A DNA stretch of 64,000 bases from Novosphingobium sp. MW5 (GTDB taxonomy: Bacteria; Pseudomonadota; Alphaproteobacteria; Sphingomonadales; Sphingomonadaceae), in contig JAPCWB010000001.1 of the NCBI GenBank assembly GCA_025938935.1, positions 1,240,001 to 1,304,000 on the forward strand, in the 5' to 3' direction. Below the pieces are notes generated by a model. That model saw only the letters and a program-made list of their open reading frames with translations. It was not told where the DNA came from and ran no database searches. Positions 17,702 through 30,460 of this stretch are shown here, piece by piece (the stretch's first letter is position 1; every line of letters starts with the position of its first letter). The position numbers and the translations under genes are program-made.

Positions 17702-19195
17702 TCAAATCTGCTCGCGATCAGGACCGTGCAGGTCGAGGGTCACGCGGCGGATCGCGGCCTTCCATTGTGTGACGATGGTATCGCGATCAATGTCGGCCAT
17801 GGCTGGGGCAAAGCTGTCCGCTGCAGCGCAGGCTGGCAGTTCGTCGATCCAGCCCATCGCCAGCTGGGCGAAGCGGGCCGCGCCCAGTGCGCTGAGATCG
17901 GTCATCGATGGACGCAGCACCGTGCCGCCCACCATGTCGGCGATCATCTGCGCAAGGAAGTTGTTGCGGGCCGCTCCACCGTCGATCGAAAGCTGTGCTG
18001 GTGGCGTGCCGAGATCGGCACCCATCGCGGCGAAAACGTCGAGGATCTGGAGCGCAATGCCTTCGAACACGGCGCGCGAGACATGCCCGCTGGTGGTGCC
18101 AAGCGACATGCCGCCAAGCTGGCCGCGTGCCATATCCTGCCAATAGGGCGCGCCAAGGCCGGCGAGCGCAGGCACGAATGTCACCCCGTCGCTGCCGGTC
18201 ACGCTCTGAGCGAGTCGTGTCAGCTCATCTTCGTCCTTGAGGTTGAGCAGGCGCACCGCGAAAGCAGCGGCTTGACCCGAGACAGAGATGTTGCCCTCTA
18301 GCGCATATTGTGCACTGTCACCGCAGGTCCAGGCAATCGTCGAAGATAGGCCGTTGTGGGAATGGAGCCGCTCCGGCGTAAGCACCATCATTGATGATCC
18401 AGTGCCGCATGTGACCTTTACCGAGCCAGGACTGGTGAAGCCATGGCCGGCCATCGATGCGTGAGAATCACCCAACATGGCGTGGATTGGCGCGCCCTCA
18501 GGGATGCCGTCAATGCCAGCAGACACAGTGCCGAAGCGGCTGTTTGATGGCCGAGCATGAGGCAGCAACGCGTGCGGCACGCGAAACAGGGAGAGCATTT
18601 CCTGGTCCCATTCCAGCCGGTCGAGGTTGAACAGTTGGGTGCGCGATGCGTTGCTGTGATCGGTGGCGTGGACTGCGCCTGCGGTGAGATTCCACAGCAG
18701 CCAGCTGTCGACGGTGCCACACGCCAGCTCGCCTCGTTCGGCGCGGGCGCGCCAATCGGGGTTGCTGTCGAGCAGCCACTCGATTTTCGCTGCTGGAAAC
18801 AGAGGGTCGATGCCTAGCCCGGTGTGGCGCGCAATTGTTCCGGCATGACCGCTGGCGCGCAGTGCGGCACAGCGGTCAGATGTGCGGCGGCACTGCCATA
18901 TGATTGCGGGCGCGACCGGCCGGCCGGTTATACGGTCCCACAGCACCACTGTCTCACGCTGGTTCGAGATGCCGATCCCGGCGATCTCCGCCTGCGGGCA
19001 GGCTGCTATCGCATCGGCGAGCGCCTCCAGCACGCTAGCCCACAGATCGTCCGCGGATTGTTCAACCCAGCCGACGCGGGGATGTGACAGCCCGACCGGC
19101 CGTGAGCCCCGCGCAAGGACGTTGCCGGAGCGATCGACGAGCAGAACCTTGGTGCTGCTGGTCCCCTGGTCAATCGCGGCGATGCATTTGGTCAC
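17702..19195 (-). CDS. FGGY-family sugar kinase (predicted apulose kinase)
   Basis: 497 residues. The N-terminal phosphate-binding loop is AAIDQGTSSTKVLLVD; glycerol-kinase-like GISNQRETVVLWDR and IIWQCRRT follow. The C-terminal FGGY signature region is DGGAARNNFLAQMIAD, followed by LSALGAARFAQLA. Sequence alone suggests glycerol kinase, but there is no glpF or glpD nearby. The start overlaps the transketolase C-subunit stop by 4 bases (19192-19195). In known apiose pathways (Carter and co-workers, 2018) an FGGY kinase phosphorylates apulose to apulose 4-phosphate, the substrate of a two-subunit transketolase. That is the role I infer here; D-xylulose or L-sugars remain alternatives. Confidence 0.85.
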   Translation of the reverse strand: MTKCIAAIDQGTSSTKVLLVDRSGNVLARGSRPVGLSHPRVGWVEQSADDLWASVLEALADAIAACPQAEIAGIGISNQRETVVLWDRITGRPVAPAIIWQCRRTSDRCAALRASGHAGTIARHTGLGIDPLFPAAKIEWLLDSNPDWRARAERGELACGTVDSWLLWNLTAGAVHATDHSNASRTQLFNLDRLEWDQEMLSLFRVPHALLPHARPSNSRFGTVSAGIDGIPEGAPIHAMLGDSHASMAGHGFTSPGSVKVTCGTGSSMMVLTPERLHSHNGLSSTIAWTCGDSAQYALEGNISVSGQAAAFAVRLLNLKDEDELTRLAQSVTGSDGVTFVPALAGLGAPYWQDMARGQLGGMSLGTTSGHVSRAVFEGIALQILDVFAAMGADLGTPPAQLSIDGGAARNNFLAQMIADMVGGTVLRPSMTDLSALGAARFAQLAMGWIDELPACAAADSFAPAMADIDRDTIVTQWKAAIRRVTLDLHGPDREQI

Positions 19196-20147
19196 GCCGC
19201 ACCCTTTGCCGCGATCACCTCGCGCGCGGCGCGGGCGAGGCCGGCGGCATTAAGTCCGAAGTGATCAAGCAGCCATTCAGCGGATCCCGTTGGCGCAAAG
19301 CCCGGAAAGCCGAGAATTCGCATAGGAACGGGCCGGGTAATAGCCACCTGTTCGGCAACGGCCCCGCCTAGTCCGCCGCGCACGACGTGTTCCTCCGCTG
19401 TCACAATTGCGCCTGTCTTCGCTGCTTCATCGATTGCGGCAAGGTCCAATGGACTGACTGTCGACATGTTTATGACCCGAGCTGAAATTCCCTCTGCAGC
19501 GAGGATCTCGGCGGCTTCGAGGGCACGGTGCACAAGGGTGCCGTTGACGATAAATGCAAGGTCATTGCCTTGGCGCAAAGTTTCGGCGCGGCCGATCGCG
19601 AAGGTCGCATTGGCCCGCTCGATTGCAGGCACGGGCATGCGGCTGACGCGGATGAACACCGGGCCGTCAAAGGCTGCGGCTGCCTTGATAGCTTCGGCCG
19701 TTTCCCAAGGGTCCGACGGGACGAGGATCGTCAGGTTGTGCATGGCGCGCAGCCAGGCAACATCCTCGATCGAATGGTGCGTCGCGCCAAGCTCGCCATA
19801 GGCAACGCCGGGCGCCATGCCGCAAAGCTTCACATTGGCCGAACTATACGCGCAATCTGCCTTGATCTGTTCGAGCGCGCGGCCAGTCAGGAAGCACGAG
19901 GCGGCGCTAACAAAGGGAATCTTGCCCCCGTTGGCAAGCCCTGCGCCGACGCTAACAAGATTTTGCTCGGCTATGCCGACATTGACTAGGCGCTCGGGAT
20001 AAGCCTTGCGGAATCCGCTCAGCTTGCTTGAGCCGACGGAGTCATTGCAGACCGCAACGATGCGGCTGTCGCCTGCTGCGAGGTCGTGGAGCGTCTCGGC
20101 CCACGCATCGCGACAATCGAACATGCCCTGCTTGGCCTGGGGAGCGC

Positions 20148-20151
<4 letters not shown>
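19192..20151 (-). CDS. Transketolase C-terminal subunit (predicted apulose-4-phosphate transketolase)
   Basis: 319 residues: a pyrimidine-binding domain plus the transketolase C-terminal domain. The conserved ThDP-activating Glu is in NVGIAEQNLVSVGAGLA. Later come GATHHSIEDVAWLRA, LVPSDPWETAEAI, and the C-terminal TAEEHVVRGGLGGAVAE. It is half of a two-gene transketolase; the N-terminal half is encoded immediately before it with a 4-base ATGA overlap (20148-20151), so the two are made together and form a heteromer. Split transketolases occur in several pathways, and the apiose route is one of them. Substrate is inferred from context. Confidence 0.88.
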
Positions 20152-20996
<845 letters not shown>

Positions 20997-21061
20997 CTTC
21001 TCGCCATTCCCTTCTTTGCGCCAATAGCTAGCCGCCACGATCCGGAGTCGCAAGAACCAAC

Positions 21062-21090
21062 TTTCGTTTTTTTTCGTTATTACTTACGAA
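21062..21090. promoter_or_regulatory. Candidate DeoR operator in the divergent promoter
   Basis: TTTCGTTTTTTTTCGTTATT starts at 21062 between the divergent transketolase (minus) and DUF2291 (plus) genes. TTTCG pentamers in direct repeat are typical of DeoR/GlpR-class operators. The similar site at 16372-16402 precedes the TonB receptor. No clear -35/-10 pair could be fixed. Confidence 0.45.
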
Positions 21091-21189
21091 TGGCATCCAT
21101 ACTTGTTGACATGCCCTGAAGGCGCGCATTATCGTCGGGCCATCGCAACAAGATGCCGTCCCGCGAGAGGGCGGTCGCGAGAGGACTGA

Positions 21190-21834
21190 ATGGCGCTGTT
21201 TTCCAGCACGACCCGAATTGCCCTATGCGCTGCGATCGTTGTCGCGGTGAACGGCTGCACCGTGCTCTCGAGCGAAGAAGACAAAGCGATGCGCGAGGCT
21301 CGATCGCGGGATGTCGATGCCGGTCGCTATGTCGAGGCGCGCTGGGTCAGCACGGTTCTGCCAGCGCTGGACAAGCGGGCGACGAACCCGGCCGACCTCG
21401 CCACCGCGCTGAGTGAAGGCATGGATAAGGCTGGAGACCGGTTTGGACGCAGCGCCGGGGAAGGTTCGTCCTGGACGTTTGTTGTGCGCGGGCAGGTGAA
21501 GGTCGAATCTGTCGATCGTAGCTCGCAGCGCGGCACGGTGACCGTTTCCTTCGATACGCCGAAAGGTCTCCGACAGGCGATTCTCCAGTCCGGGCCTTAT
21601 GTGTCGGGCACTGCGATCCGCGATGCGCTCGATTTCATTCGCTTCAACGATTTCAAGGACCAGATCGTTTTTGCCGAGGTCGGCAATGCGCTGACCGCGC
21701 GGGCGCTAAAGGAGTCTGCGGCACTGGACTCGGTGCAGGCCGGATCGCGAATCGAGTTACTTGGTGTGGTCGCCCTGCGCGAAGCGGGCGATGCGTGGGT
21801 TGTCACGCCGGTTGCGGTCAAGCCTGTGCCATGA
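21190..21834 (+). CDS. DUF2291 lipoprotein linked to the sugar ABC transporter
   Basis: 214 residues. The N terminus has a lipoprotein signal (ALCAAIVVAVNGC; lipobox ending in Cys ~19). The body matches DUF2291: DKAMREARSRDVDAGRYVEARW, GPYVSGTAIRDALDFIRFNDFKDQI and FAEVGNALTARALK. DUF2291 genes usually sit beside Rbs-type transporters and may assist the binding protein at the membrane; the biochemical role is not known. It is first in the plus-strand operon, with its stop overlapping the ATPase start (21831-21834). AGAGGA precedes the ATG. Confidence 0.85.
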   Translation: MALFSSTTRIALCAAIVVAVNGCTVLSSEEDKAMREARSRDVDAGRYVEARWVSTVLPALDKRATNPADLATALSEGMDKAGDRFGRSAGEGSSWTFVVRGQVKVESVDRSSQRGTVTVSFDTPKGLRQAILQSGPYVSGTAIRDALDFIRFNDFKDQIVFAEVGNALTARALKESAALDSVQAGSRIELLGVVALREAGDAWVVTPVAVKPVP

Positions 21835-23345
21835 TCGTTCTGCGGGCGGAAAATGTCAGCCGGCGCTTCGGCGGGACGTTGGCACTTGATGGCGTGGATT
21901 TCGATGTCCACGCGGGGGCAGTCAACGTCCTGATCGGCGAAAACGGAGCTGGCAAGTCCACGCTGATGCGGATTTTTGCCGGTGCCGATCAACCGACATC
22001 GGGCCGCCTTCTGCTCGAGGATGCAGAAGTGTCGCTCCGTTCGGTGCGTGAAGCAGCGCGGCTTGGGATCGGGATCGTCCATCAAGAGCTCAATCTTTGC
22101 CCGAACCTGACAGTGGCGGAGAATATCTTTCTCACCACCGATCGCGCCTTCCTGCTTGATCGCGATGCCGAGCGCCGAGCGGTGACGACATTGCTTGAAC
22201 GGATCGGGCCGGGGATTGATCCGGAAGCGCGGGTGTCGTCGCTAAGGGTCGGTCAGCAGCAGATTGTCGAGATTGCCCGCGCGCTGGCTGAAGAGGTGCG
22301 CGTGCTGATTCTTGATGAGCCGACTTCAGCGCTGAGCGCGTCTGAGGTCGACGTGCTTTTCGGCGTGATAGCAGAGCTCAAGCGCAAGGGTACGGCGATC
22401 ATCTACATTTCTCACCGTCTTGAGGAGCTGGTGCGGATTGGCGATCATGTCACGGTCCTTCGTGACGGACGGCGGGTCGCTCATTCCCCGATGGCGGATG
22501 TTTCCGTTCCCCGGATCGTCGAGCAGATGCTCGGCGAACCCCGCGCTACCAAGGCGCCGGGAGCAGGCAAAGCTACTAAGGGACAAGCGGTCATCTCGGT
22601 GCGCGGCCTTGCGGTTTACTCCCGGACCCAAGGCGGCACCGAGGTGAACCTAGAGCGGCTGGACATCCATGGCGGCGAGGTCACGGCGGTTTACGGCCTG
22701 CTCGGATCGGGCCGCACCGAGTTGCTGGAAGCGCTGTCAGGCCTGCGCCCTTCGGCGGGCGATATCTTGCTGGAAGACAAGCCGGTGAACGGACTGTCGC
22801 CCGCCGAATGCGTTCGCGCCGGCATTCTGCTCGTGCCCGAAGATCGGCAGCGCGATGGTCTGTTTGCCAATCTCTCCGTTGGACAGAACATGTCACTCTC
22901 CAGCCTTGCCGAGTTCAGTCGCTTTGGCACGCTCGACGATTCGCGCGAACGCGGCGAAATTGATGCCATGATCGCTCGCCTACGTGTGCGAACGGCATCG
23001 CAGGATACACCGGTGATGGCGCTTTCGGGAGGCAATCAGCAGAAGGTGGTGATTGGCCGCTGCCTGATGGCCGGTCCGCGCGCGATCCTGCTCGACGAGC
23101 CCGGCCGCGGCGTCGACATCGGTGCGCGTGGCGAAATTTTCGAAATCGTGCGCGAGCTTGCAGGCCGCGGCATGGCGGTTCTGTTCGCGACATCGGACCT
23201 GCACGAGGCGCTTGATGGTGCGGACCGCATCCTAGTCATGGCGCAAGGCCGCGTGACCGCCGACCTCAGCGCCGCCGAGGCGGACGAGCCGCGACTGGTC
23301 GCTGCAGCCAATGCCGCGCCCACCCCGACCATGGAGACTGTATGA
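21831..23345 (+). CDS. Sugar ABC transporter ATPase, RbsA type
   Basis: 504 residues with two ABC domains, as in RbsA/XylG. Domain 1: Walker A GENGAGKST, then LRVGQQQIVEIARAL and Walker B LILDEPTSAL. Domain 2: degenerate Walker A YGLLGSGRTEL, intact signature LSGGNQQKVVIGRCL and Walker B ILLDEPGRG. Degeneration of the second P-loop is normal for this family. It drives uptake of a monosaccharide together with the permease (ATGA overlap at 23342) and the binding protein at 25166. D-apiose is the inferred substrate. Confidence 0.92.
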   Translation: MIVLRAENVSRRFGGTLALDGVDFDVHAGAVNVLIGENGAGKSTLMRIFAGADQPTSGRLLLEDAEVSLRSVREAARLGIGIVHQELNLCPNLTVAENIFLTTDRAFLLDRDAERRAVTTLLERIGPGIDPEARVSSLRVGQQQIVEIARALAEEVRVLILDEPTSALSASEVDVLFGVIAELKRKGTAIIYISHRLEELVRIGDHVTVLRDGRRVAHSPMADVSVPRIVEQMLGEPRATKAPGAGKATKGQAVISVRGLAVYSRTQGGTEVNLERLDIHGGEVTAVYGLLGSGRTELLEALSGLRPSAGDILLEDKPVNGLSPAECVRAGILLVPEDRQRDGLFANLSVGQNMSLSSLAEFSRFGTLDDSRERGEIDAMIARLRVRTASQDTPVMALSGGNQQKVVIGRCLMAGPRAILLDEPGRGVDIGARGEIFEIVRELAGRGMAVLFATSDLHEALDGADRILVMAQGRVTADLSAAEADEPRLVAAANAAPTPTMETV

Positions 23346-24379
23346 GCGTTCGCCCTGTCAGCCAGCCCGGTTCCGTCGGCACCATGCTGCAATTGGCGGT
23401 CAGGTTGCGCGCTCTGATCGCGCTGATTGTCGTTGCGGCCTTCTTCTCGGTCATGGCACCGAACTTCCTGAGCCTTGCCAGCCTGCTGATCATGACCAAG
23501 CACATCGCGCTGATTGCGCTGCTGGGCATTGGCATGTCCTTCGTGATCCTGTCAGGCGGGATCGACCTGTCGGTTGGCTCGGTTGCCGGTCTCGCCGGCA
23601 TGGTCGCCGGAGGGTTGATCCTCAACGGTCTGCATTTAAATGCGCTGGATCTGGTGATCTATCCCTCAGTGCCTATGATCATCTTGATCGTCGTTGCGCT
23701 GGGCGGGCTGGTCGGCGCGGTTAACGGCGTGCTGGTCACAAGGTTCTCGGTCGCGCCTTTTATCGCCACGCTGGGTACATTGTACGTCGCGCGCGGCGCG
23801 GCGCTTCTGCTGTCCGATGGGGCAACTTTCCCCAACCTCACCGGTTTCGAGGATCTGGGCAACACCGGCTTCGAATCTCTGGGATCTGGACGCATCGTGG
23901 GAATTCCGATGCCGGTGGTGATCCTGCTGTTGGTGGGTCTGCTTGCTGCCTTCGTCGCGGCGCGCACGACTTTCGGTCGAAAGGTCTATGCGGTTGGCGG
24001 CAGCGAGCGCGCGGCGCGGCTTGCGGGTGTCAATGTCAACAGGGTGAAAGTGCTCGTATATGTTATTTCCGCAGCCTGTGCGGCGCTTGCCGGACTGATT
24101 GTCGCGTCTGACCTCGTCGCGGCCCATCCGGCCTCCGGCGAGGCGTTTGAACTCAGCGCGATAGCTGCAGTGGTGCTGGGCGGGGCCTCGCTCAGCGGCG
24201 GCCGTGGCACGATCGGCGGCACTATCATCGGCGCCTGCGTGATCGGCACGCTGGCTGATGGCATGGTGATGATGGGCGTCAGCGAGTTCTGGCAAATGGT
24301 GATAAAAGGCACAGTAATTGTCGGTGCCGTCGTGTTAGATCAGCTCCAGTCCCGGCTTGGGGACGGCGACAGGAGTTGA
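23342..24379 (+). CDS. Sugar ABC transporter permease, RbsC type
   Basis: 345 residues, strongly hydrophobic, about 8-10 membrane segments. Family signatures include MSFVILSGGIDLSVGSVAGL, and near the C terminus AGLIVASDLVAAHPASGEAF, ELSAIAAVVLGGASLSGGRG and GTIIGACVIGTLADGMVMMG. It forms the inner-membrane channel for the RbsA-like ATPase. Its stop at 24377-24379 falls within the ribosome-site region of the regulator gene, so translation is likely coupled. Confidence 0.92.
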   Translation: MSVRPVSQPGSVGTMLQLAVRLRALIALIVVAAFFSVMAPNFLSLASLLIMTKHIALIALLGIGMSFVILSGGIDLSVGSVAGLAGMVAGGLILNGLHLNALDLVIYPSVPMIILIVVALGGLVGAVNGVLVTRFSVAPFIATLGTLYVARGAALLLSDGATFPNLTGFEDLGNTGFESLGSGRIVGIPMPVVILLLVGLLAAFVAARTTFGRKVYAVGGSERAARLAGVNVNRVKVLVYVISAACAALAGLIVASDLVAAHPASGEAFELSAIAAVVLGGASLSGGRGTIGGTIIGACVIGTLADGMVMMGVSEFWQMVIKGTVIVGAVVLDQLQSRLGDGDRS

Positions 24380-24384
24380 TGACA

Positions 24385-26127
<1,743 letters not shown>

Positions 26128-26144
26128 CCAACCGGAGAGAGACC

Positions 26145-27140
26145 GTGAGCAGCATCCAGAAGTTTGGTGCCGGAATCTGGCATTTCGCAACCTATGTCGA
26201 TCGCTATGCCACCGATGGTTATGGCCCGGCTCGTAGTCTGCTGGAAATGATCGACCTTGCAGCGCAGGTGGAAGACCTGACCGTGGTGGACATCAATTTC
26301 CCCTTCGCCGATCCGATGCTTTCGCTCGATACGGTCGAAGCGGCGCTGGCCCGCAACAACCTTTCGGTTATCGGCATTACGCCTGAGATCTACACCCGTG
26401 AATTTGCCAAGGGTGCATTCACCAACCCAGATCCCGGCGTTCGCCGCCGCGCCAACGAAGTGATCACCGAAGCGGCCGGCGTGGTGCGCCGGCTCGGCGC
26501 AAGCTATGTGAAGCTGTGGCCCGGGCAGGATGGCTGGGACTACCCATTCCAGGTCGATCACGGCGTGCTGTGGAAGAACAGCATCGACGGTGTTGGCGAA
26601 CTGGCCGAAGCCAACCCTGATCTCAAGTTCGTGATCGAATACAAGCCGCGCGAACCACGAGTGCACATGAGCTATGACAGCATGGCACGCACGCTGCTTG
26701 GCATCGAGAAGATAGGCCTGCCGAATGTCGGCGTTCTGCTCGATTTCGGTCACTCGCTTTATGGCGGCGAATCCCCGGCTGATGCCGCCCAGCTGGCTAT
26801 CGACCATGGTCGCCTCTTCGGCATGGACGTCAACGACAACCTGCGCGGTTGGGATGACGATCTAATTGCCGGCTCGGTCCATCCGATCGAGCTGTTCGAG
26901 TTCTTCTACACCTTGCGCAAGAATGGTTGGGAAGGGGTTTGGCAGCTCGACCAGTTCCCGTTCCGGGAAGATAGCGTTGCCGCTGCAACGAGCGCCATCG
27001 ACTTCCTGAAGGCGGTTGAGCGTGCGCTCGACAAGCTGGATTTCGAAGCGATGAAGCAGGCGCAGGCACGGCACGATGCGGTGACCGCGCTCAATCTCGC
27101 ACGGCAGGCGCTGTTCTCGTCGATGTCTGAAACGCGCTGA
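26145..27140 (+). CDS. TIM-barrel sugar isomerase (predicted D-apiose isomerase)
   Basis: 331 residues, xylose-isomerase-like AP-endonuclease-2 TIM barrel. Metal-ligand and active-site type segments are [40 protein letters not shown] (Glu), [15 protein letters not shown] (Asp/His) and [15 protein letters not shown] (Asp). It has no signal peptide and is therefore cytoplasmic. It starts 17 bases after the binding-protein gene with GGAGAGAG upstream. In the transketolase route the sugar is first isomerised to apulose by such an enzyme. The family also contains L-rhamnose and other isomerases, and rhamnose is expected here from GH106, so rhamnose isomerase activity is a real alternative. Confidence 0.8.
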   Translation: MSSIQKFGAGIWHFATYVDRYATDGYGPARSLLEMIDLAAQVEDLTVVDINFPFADPMLSLDTVEAALARNNLSVIGITPEIYTREFAKGAFTNPDPGVRRRANEVITEAAGVVRRLGASYVKLWPGQDGWDYPFQVDHGVLWKNSIDGVGELAEANPDLKFVIEYKPREPRVHMSYDSMARTLLGIEKIGLPNVGVLLDFGHSLYGGESPADAAQLAIDHGRLFGMDVNDNLRGWDDDLIAGSVHPIELFEFFYTLRKNGWEGVWQLDQFPFREDSVAAATSAIDFLKAVERALDKLDFEAMKQAQARHDAVTALNLARQALFSSMSETR

Positions 27141-27152
27141 TCGGAGGATGCC

Positions 27153-28628
27153 ATGCTTCGGAAAACGATAATTGGCCTGTTGCTTGGGGCCGTCGTGGCA
27201 ACCGCACCCGCCCACGCCGCATCGACCAAATCGAGCAAGGCTGCCGGAGCCAAGGCTCAGCAGGCATTCCTGACTGATCGACAGCGTGTCTTTGTCCTGA
27301 CCGATATCGAGAACGAGCCAGACGATGCCGAATCGATGGTTCGTTTTCTCGTCTATTCGAACCAGTGGAACGTCGAAGGTCTGGTTGCGACGACTTCTAT
27401 TCACCAGCCAAACAAGGTCGCCGCTTGGCGAATTCGCGAGATCGTCGAGGCCTATGGTCAGGTCCAGCCGAACCTGCTGCTGCATGAGCCGGGATTTCCT
27501 ACCCGCGATTACCTTATGTCGATCATCCGCGAAGGTCTGCCGCTCTATGGCCTGAAAGCAGTGGGCGAAGGCCACGATTCTCCCGGGTCGGAATTGCTGA
27601 TCGAGCGGGTCGACGCCAGCGACGCCCGCCCACTGTGGGTGCTCGTCTGGGGTGGGCCAAACGTGCTTGCTCAGGCGCTGTGGAAAGTCAGCCGGACCCG
27701 CACGCCTGAGGAGCTTGCCAAATTCGTCGCCAAGCTGCGGGTCTATGCGGTGTCGGATCAGGACGACAGCGGGCCCTGGATTCGCGCTTCCTTCCCGGAC
27801 CTGTTCTATATCGCCAGTCCCGGCATGCACGCAGGTGGCGCTTATCACAGCGCGACTTGGAGCGGCATCAGCGGTGACAACTTCCACGGTCGGTTCGTCG
27901 GCGCTGACCACACGATCGTGGACAATCCCTGGCTGGCCGAGAACATCCGCAGCAAGGGCCCGCTCGGCGCGCAGTACCCTGAGGCGAAGTTCCTGATGGA
28001 AGGCGATACGCCTACCTTCCTTTACCTCATCGAAAACGGGCTCGGCAGCCCAGATCATCCCGACTGGGGTAGCTGGGGCGGGCGTTATGAGCTTTACACG
28101 CCGCGCACTGAAAAGTGGTTCATCCAGCCCGAGACGCGCCCAATGTGGGCCGACGCCGAAGACGAGGTCATGGGCGTCGATGGCAAGTGGCATACCGACA
28201 ACAAGGCGACGATCTGGCGCTGGCGCAGTGCCTATCAGAACGACTTCGCCGCGCGGATGGACTGGACGATCAAACCGCGCAAGGAAGCCAATCACCCGCC
28301 AGTGGCGCGGCTCGACCATCCAGATCGACTTAACGCCAAGCCCGGCGAGACGGTTACGCTATCTGCTCGTTCCTCCAGCGATCCCGATGGCGACACACTG
28401 AACTACCAGTGGTTCTACTACGGCGAACCCGGGACCTTCACCGTCTCAGCTGCCCGCAGCGGAAGCCCGGTGGAGATCAAGGACGCTGCCACGCCCGTCG
28501 CCAGCTTCACTGTGCCGACAAATCGTGTGCTGCGAAATGGCACCATGCATTTCGTGGTTGCGGTAACCGATAGCGGCAAGCCAGCTTTGACGCGCTATCG
28601 GCGCGTCATCGTCAACGTACAGCCCTAG
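27153..28628 (+). CDS. Secreted DUF1593 (Sde182-type, nucleoside-hydrolase-like) protein
   Basis: 491 residues with a signal peptide (cleavage near AHAAS). Residues ~45-330 form the nucleoside-hydrolase-like DUF1593 domain: [20 protein letters not shown] carries the Asp cluster that in nucleoside hydrolases binds Ca2+, followed by [17 protein letters not shown] and [17 protein letters not shown]. Residues ~390-491 are an Ig-like Sde182 C-terminal domain ([30 protein letters not shown]). Such proteins are common in plant polysaccharide loci and are suspected glycosidases. It is the last gene of the apiose operon, 12 bases after the isomerase. Its end overlaps the convergent CE8 gene by 4 bases. 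Activity unknown. Confidence 0.85.
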   Translation: MLRKTIIGLLLGAVVATAPAHAASTKSSKAAGAKAQQAFLTDRQRVFVLTDIENEPDDAESMVRFLVYSNQWNVEGLVATTSIHQPNKVAAWRIREIVEAYGQVQPNLLLHEPGFPTRDYLMSIIREGLPLYGLKAVGEGHDSPGSELLIERVDASDARPLWVLVWGGPNVLAQALWKVSRTRTPEELAKFVAKLRVYAVSDQDDSGPWIRASFPDLFYIASPGMHAGGAYHSATWSGISGDNFHGRFVGADHTIVDNPWLAENIRSKGPLGAQYPEAKFLMEGDTPTFLYLIENGLGSPDHPDWGSWGGRYELYTPRTEKWFIQPETRPMWADAEDEVMGVDGKWHTDNKATIWRWRSAYQNDFAARMDWTIKPRKEANHPPVARLDHPDRLNAKPGETVTLSARSSSDPDGDTLNYQWFYYGEPGTFTVSAARSGSPVEIKDAATPVASFTVPTNRVLRNGTMHFVVAVTDSGKPALTRYRRVIVNVQP

Positions 28629-29668
28629 CGACGGATATGGCTTAATTCGCTGCGGACGGCTTTTCGCGCCGCGTTGATCCAGCCGGTATCGCCCGCGAAG
28701 AAGCGATCCGCCCGCCATTCGCGTGCCTGCCTGGCATCGAGCTGGTGCGAGGTTGCCACCCGCTGATGTGGCGATGCGCCGATGCCTTGCGAGCGATATT
28801 CGGCATAAAAGGCCAGTGGCAGGCGGTTGGTCGTTCCGGGTGTCCATTCACGCCATCCGGCAGGCACGATCTTCGTGTCCATGCGGGTGTCGAGGAAGAT
28901 AACGCGCGAATAGTCCCGCCAGGGCCGACCGAGCCAGATCTCTCCCGTCCCCGACTCAGCAGTTACCCGGCAACGGTCGAACACAAATGCGCTGTCCTCG
29001 TTGGAGGCATTCCTGCTTTGCGCCGTCAACATGACCATCGGCCATGCTGCCGCATGGATGCGGCATCGGTTGAAGAATGCCTTCGCATTGCCAAAAATGA
29101 AATCGACGTGCCCCTCAACGAAGCATTCGGAGAAGTACTGTCGCGCCATCCGGCCGTTCAGACCTTTGTTGGCATAAAGCGTATCCTGCCGTCCGATCAG
29201 GTCCACTTGTTCGAAGTAGGCCTTGTCGCCCGTTACAGCGAGAGCAACAGCTTGCGACGGAGGGTTCTCGAGTTTCAATCCCCAGCCATTGCGCACAGTC
29301 AGGTTGGCCATTGTGAATTCGTCACCCGTCACCGTAAGGGTTGCGGACTTGAATGTTCCTCCTGCTGTTTTCGACGAATCAGACCATTCGATCACGGTAT
29401 CGGCCGGCTTGGCTCCGAGTCCGATCAAGGTAATGCCATTGGCGGCTACGGTAAGCTTTTCCCGCCAAACACCCGGAGCGAGGCGAACGGTTCCGCCGTC
29501 TTTGCCAATTGCCAGAATGGCCTCACCGATGCTGCGATAGGCGCCGGGAACACTGAGAGATACCGTCACATTCCGCGCCTCGGCTTGCCTTGAAGAGAAG
29601 GCCAGCAACGCGAGTAGGCAGCCAAGGACCAATCTGTCGACGAGATTCCAAGGATTCACTGCTTTCAT
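28625..29668 (-). CDS. Pectin methylesterase, CE8 family
   Basis: 347 residues from ATG 29668 with a signal peptide ([18 protein letters not shown]). CE8 motifs: GRQDTLYA, then [17 protein letters not shown] with the catalytic Asp, and [15 protein letters not shown] with the conserved Arg/Trp. It removes methyl esters from homogalacturonan, making it a substrate for the PL10 lyase at 16559. It is convergent with, and overlaps by 4 bases, the DUF1593 gene, and it marks the right edge of the pectin locus. Confidence 0.92.
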   Translation of the reverse strand: MKAVNPWNLVDRLVLGCLLALLAFSSRQAEARNVTVSLSVPGAYRSIGEAILAIGKDGGTVRLAPGVWREKLTVAANGITLIGLGAKPADTVIEWSDSSKTAGGTFKSATLTVTGDEFTMANLTVRNGWGLKLENPPSQAVALAVTGDKAYFEQVDLIGRQDTLYANKGLNGRMARQYFSECFVEGHVDFIFGNAKAFFNRCRIHAAAWPMVMLTAQSRNASNEDSAFVFDRCRVTAESGTGEIWLGRPWRDYSRVIFLDTRMDTKIVPAGWREWTPGTTNRLPLAFYAEYRSQGIGASPHQRVATSHQLDARQAREWRADRFFAGDTGWINAARKAVRSELSHIRR

Positions 29669-29802
29669 GCCTCCAAGCCGATCGCATTCCAGCATTTGCT
29701 TCCGCGGTTCGGCAAAACGGGGGTTGCGAAATGATTACCCAAACCAGAACCTGAGTGCGCAAAATTATTCTTTTTGTTAATCATCGTCCAACAGTGCTGG
29801 CA

Positions 29803-29818
29803 ATGGGCGTTATGTGAA
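29803..29818 (+). repeat. 16-bp direct repeat, copy 2
   Basis: ATGGGCGTTATGTGAA, identical to 2344-2359 and followed within ten bases by GGCG in both cases. It lies at the left edge of the accessory segment 29.8-33.2 kb. Confidence 0.55.
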
Positions 29819-29867
29819 ATGAGGCGAGTTGCTCGGGCTGACGCGCCGCTCCATTTTCGTTGAAGAA

Positions 29868-30323
29868 ATGCCCAGACCGCCTAGAAATCGAGGGCAGTCG
29901 ATACTCCAAGGGGATTATGCTTATTTGATGCTTGTCGCGGCGGCCGGCCTATCAGAGGTGCCGAGCACCCCAGCTCCGAAGCCGGGAACGCCGGAATGGG
30001 AAGAAAAACTCAGGGACGTGTTGAGCCGGCCATTGCCGCCAAGTGCGGGCGATGTCCTCAGCCGGGATCTTCGCAAGTTGCACGGCAAACGCGCTCAAGT
30101 TGCTTTCGACCGCCTGGACTACCCCGATCGCAGGATGACGGTTCAGGGCGCGGTGCTCTATATCTGGGCGAATGATGACACTAACCGCGACGGCAGCCCG
30201 CTTTACTGCACAGTGAAAGTGATCGTCCGCAAGGGCCTCATTGCATCCACCGATATTGGCGGGAACGAAGGGGCTTGCGCCACCTTCGCCCATAAGTTGG
30301 ACCCGAGCTTCCACCTCTTTTAA
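29868..30323 (+). CDS. Hypothetical protein
   Basis: 151 residues from ATG 29868 (GAAG upstream; an in-frame start at 29829 is possible). Basic, proline-rich N terminus (MPRPPRNRGQ), a short hydrophobic stretch (AYLMLVAAAGL) and a C-terminal beta-like half (VQGAVLYIWANDDTNRDGSP, YCTVKVIVRKGLIAS). I do not recognise a family. It sits alone between the CE8 gene and a truncated methyltransferase in scrambled accessory DNA. Coding is likely but not proven. Confidence 0.45.
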   Translation: MPRPPRNRGQSILQGDYAYLMLVAAAGLSEVPSTPAPKPGTPEWEEKLRDVLSRPLPPSAGDVLSRDLRKLHGKRAQVAFDRLDYPDRRMTVQGAVLYIWANDDTNRDGSPLYCTVKVIVRKGLIASTDIGGNEGACATFAHKLDPSFHLF

Positions 30324-30460
30324 TCAGCAATTGGACCGCCGTATCACAGCCGAGTTCGTTGGTCGGTGTGGCGGCAAACAGCATAGGTATTGCCGACAAT
30401 GCGCGTTCTTTATATGTTCTTTTAATTGAACGGCGAGGGCGGTTTGGCTAAGGCAGAATA

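Noticed and set aside
17702..19195. Plain glycerol kinase
   Set aside because: Sequence is GlpK-like, but it is translationally coupled to a split transketolase and no glycerol genes are nearby; kept as an FGGY kinase with inferred apulose role.
29803..29818. Integron attC site at the GTTATGTG repeat
   Set aside because: The core does not fit GTTRRRY and no paired inverse core or cassette integrase is seen.
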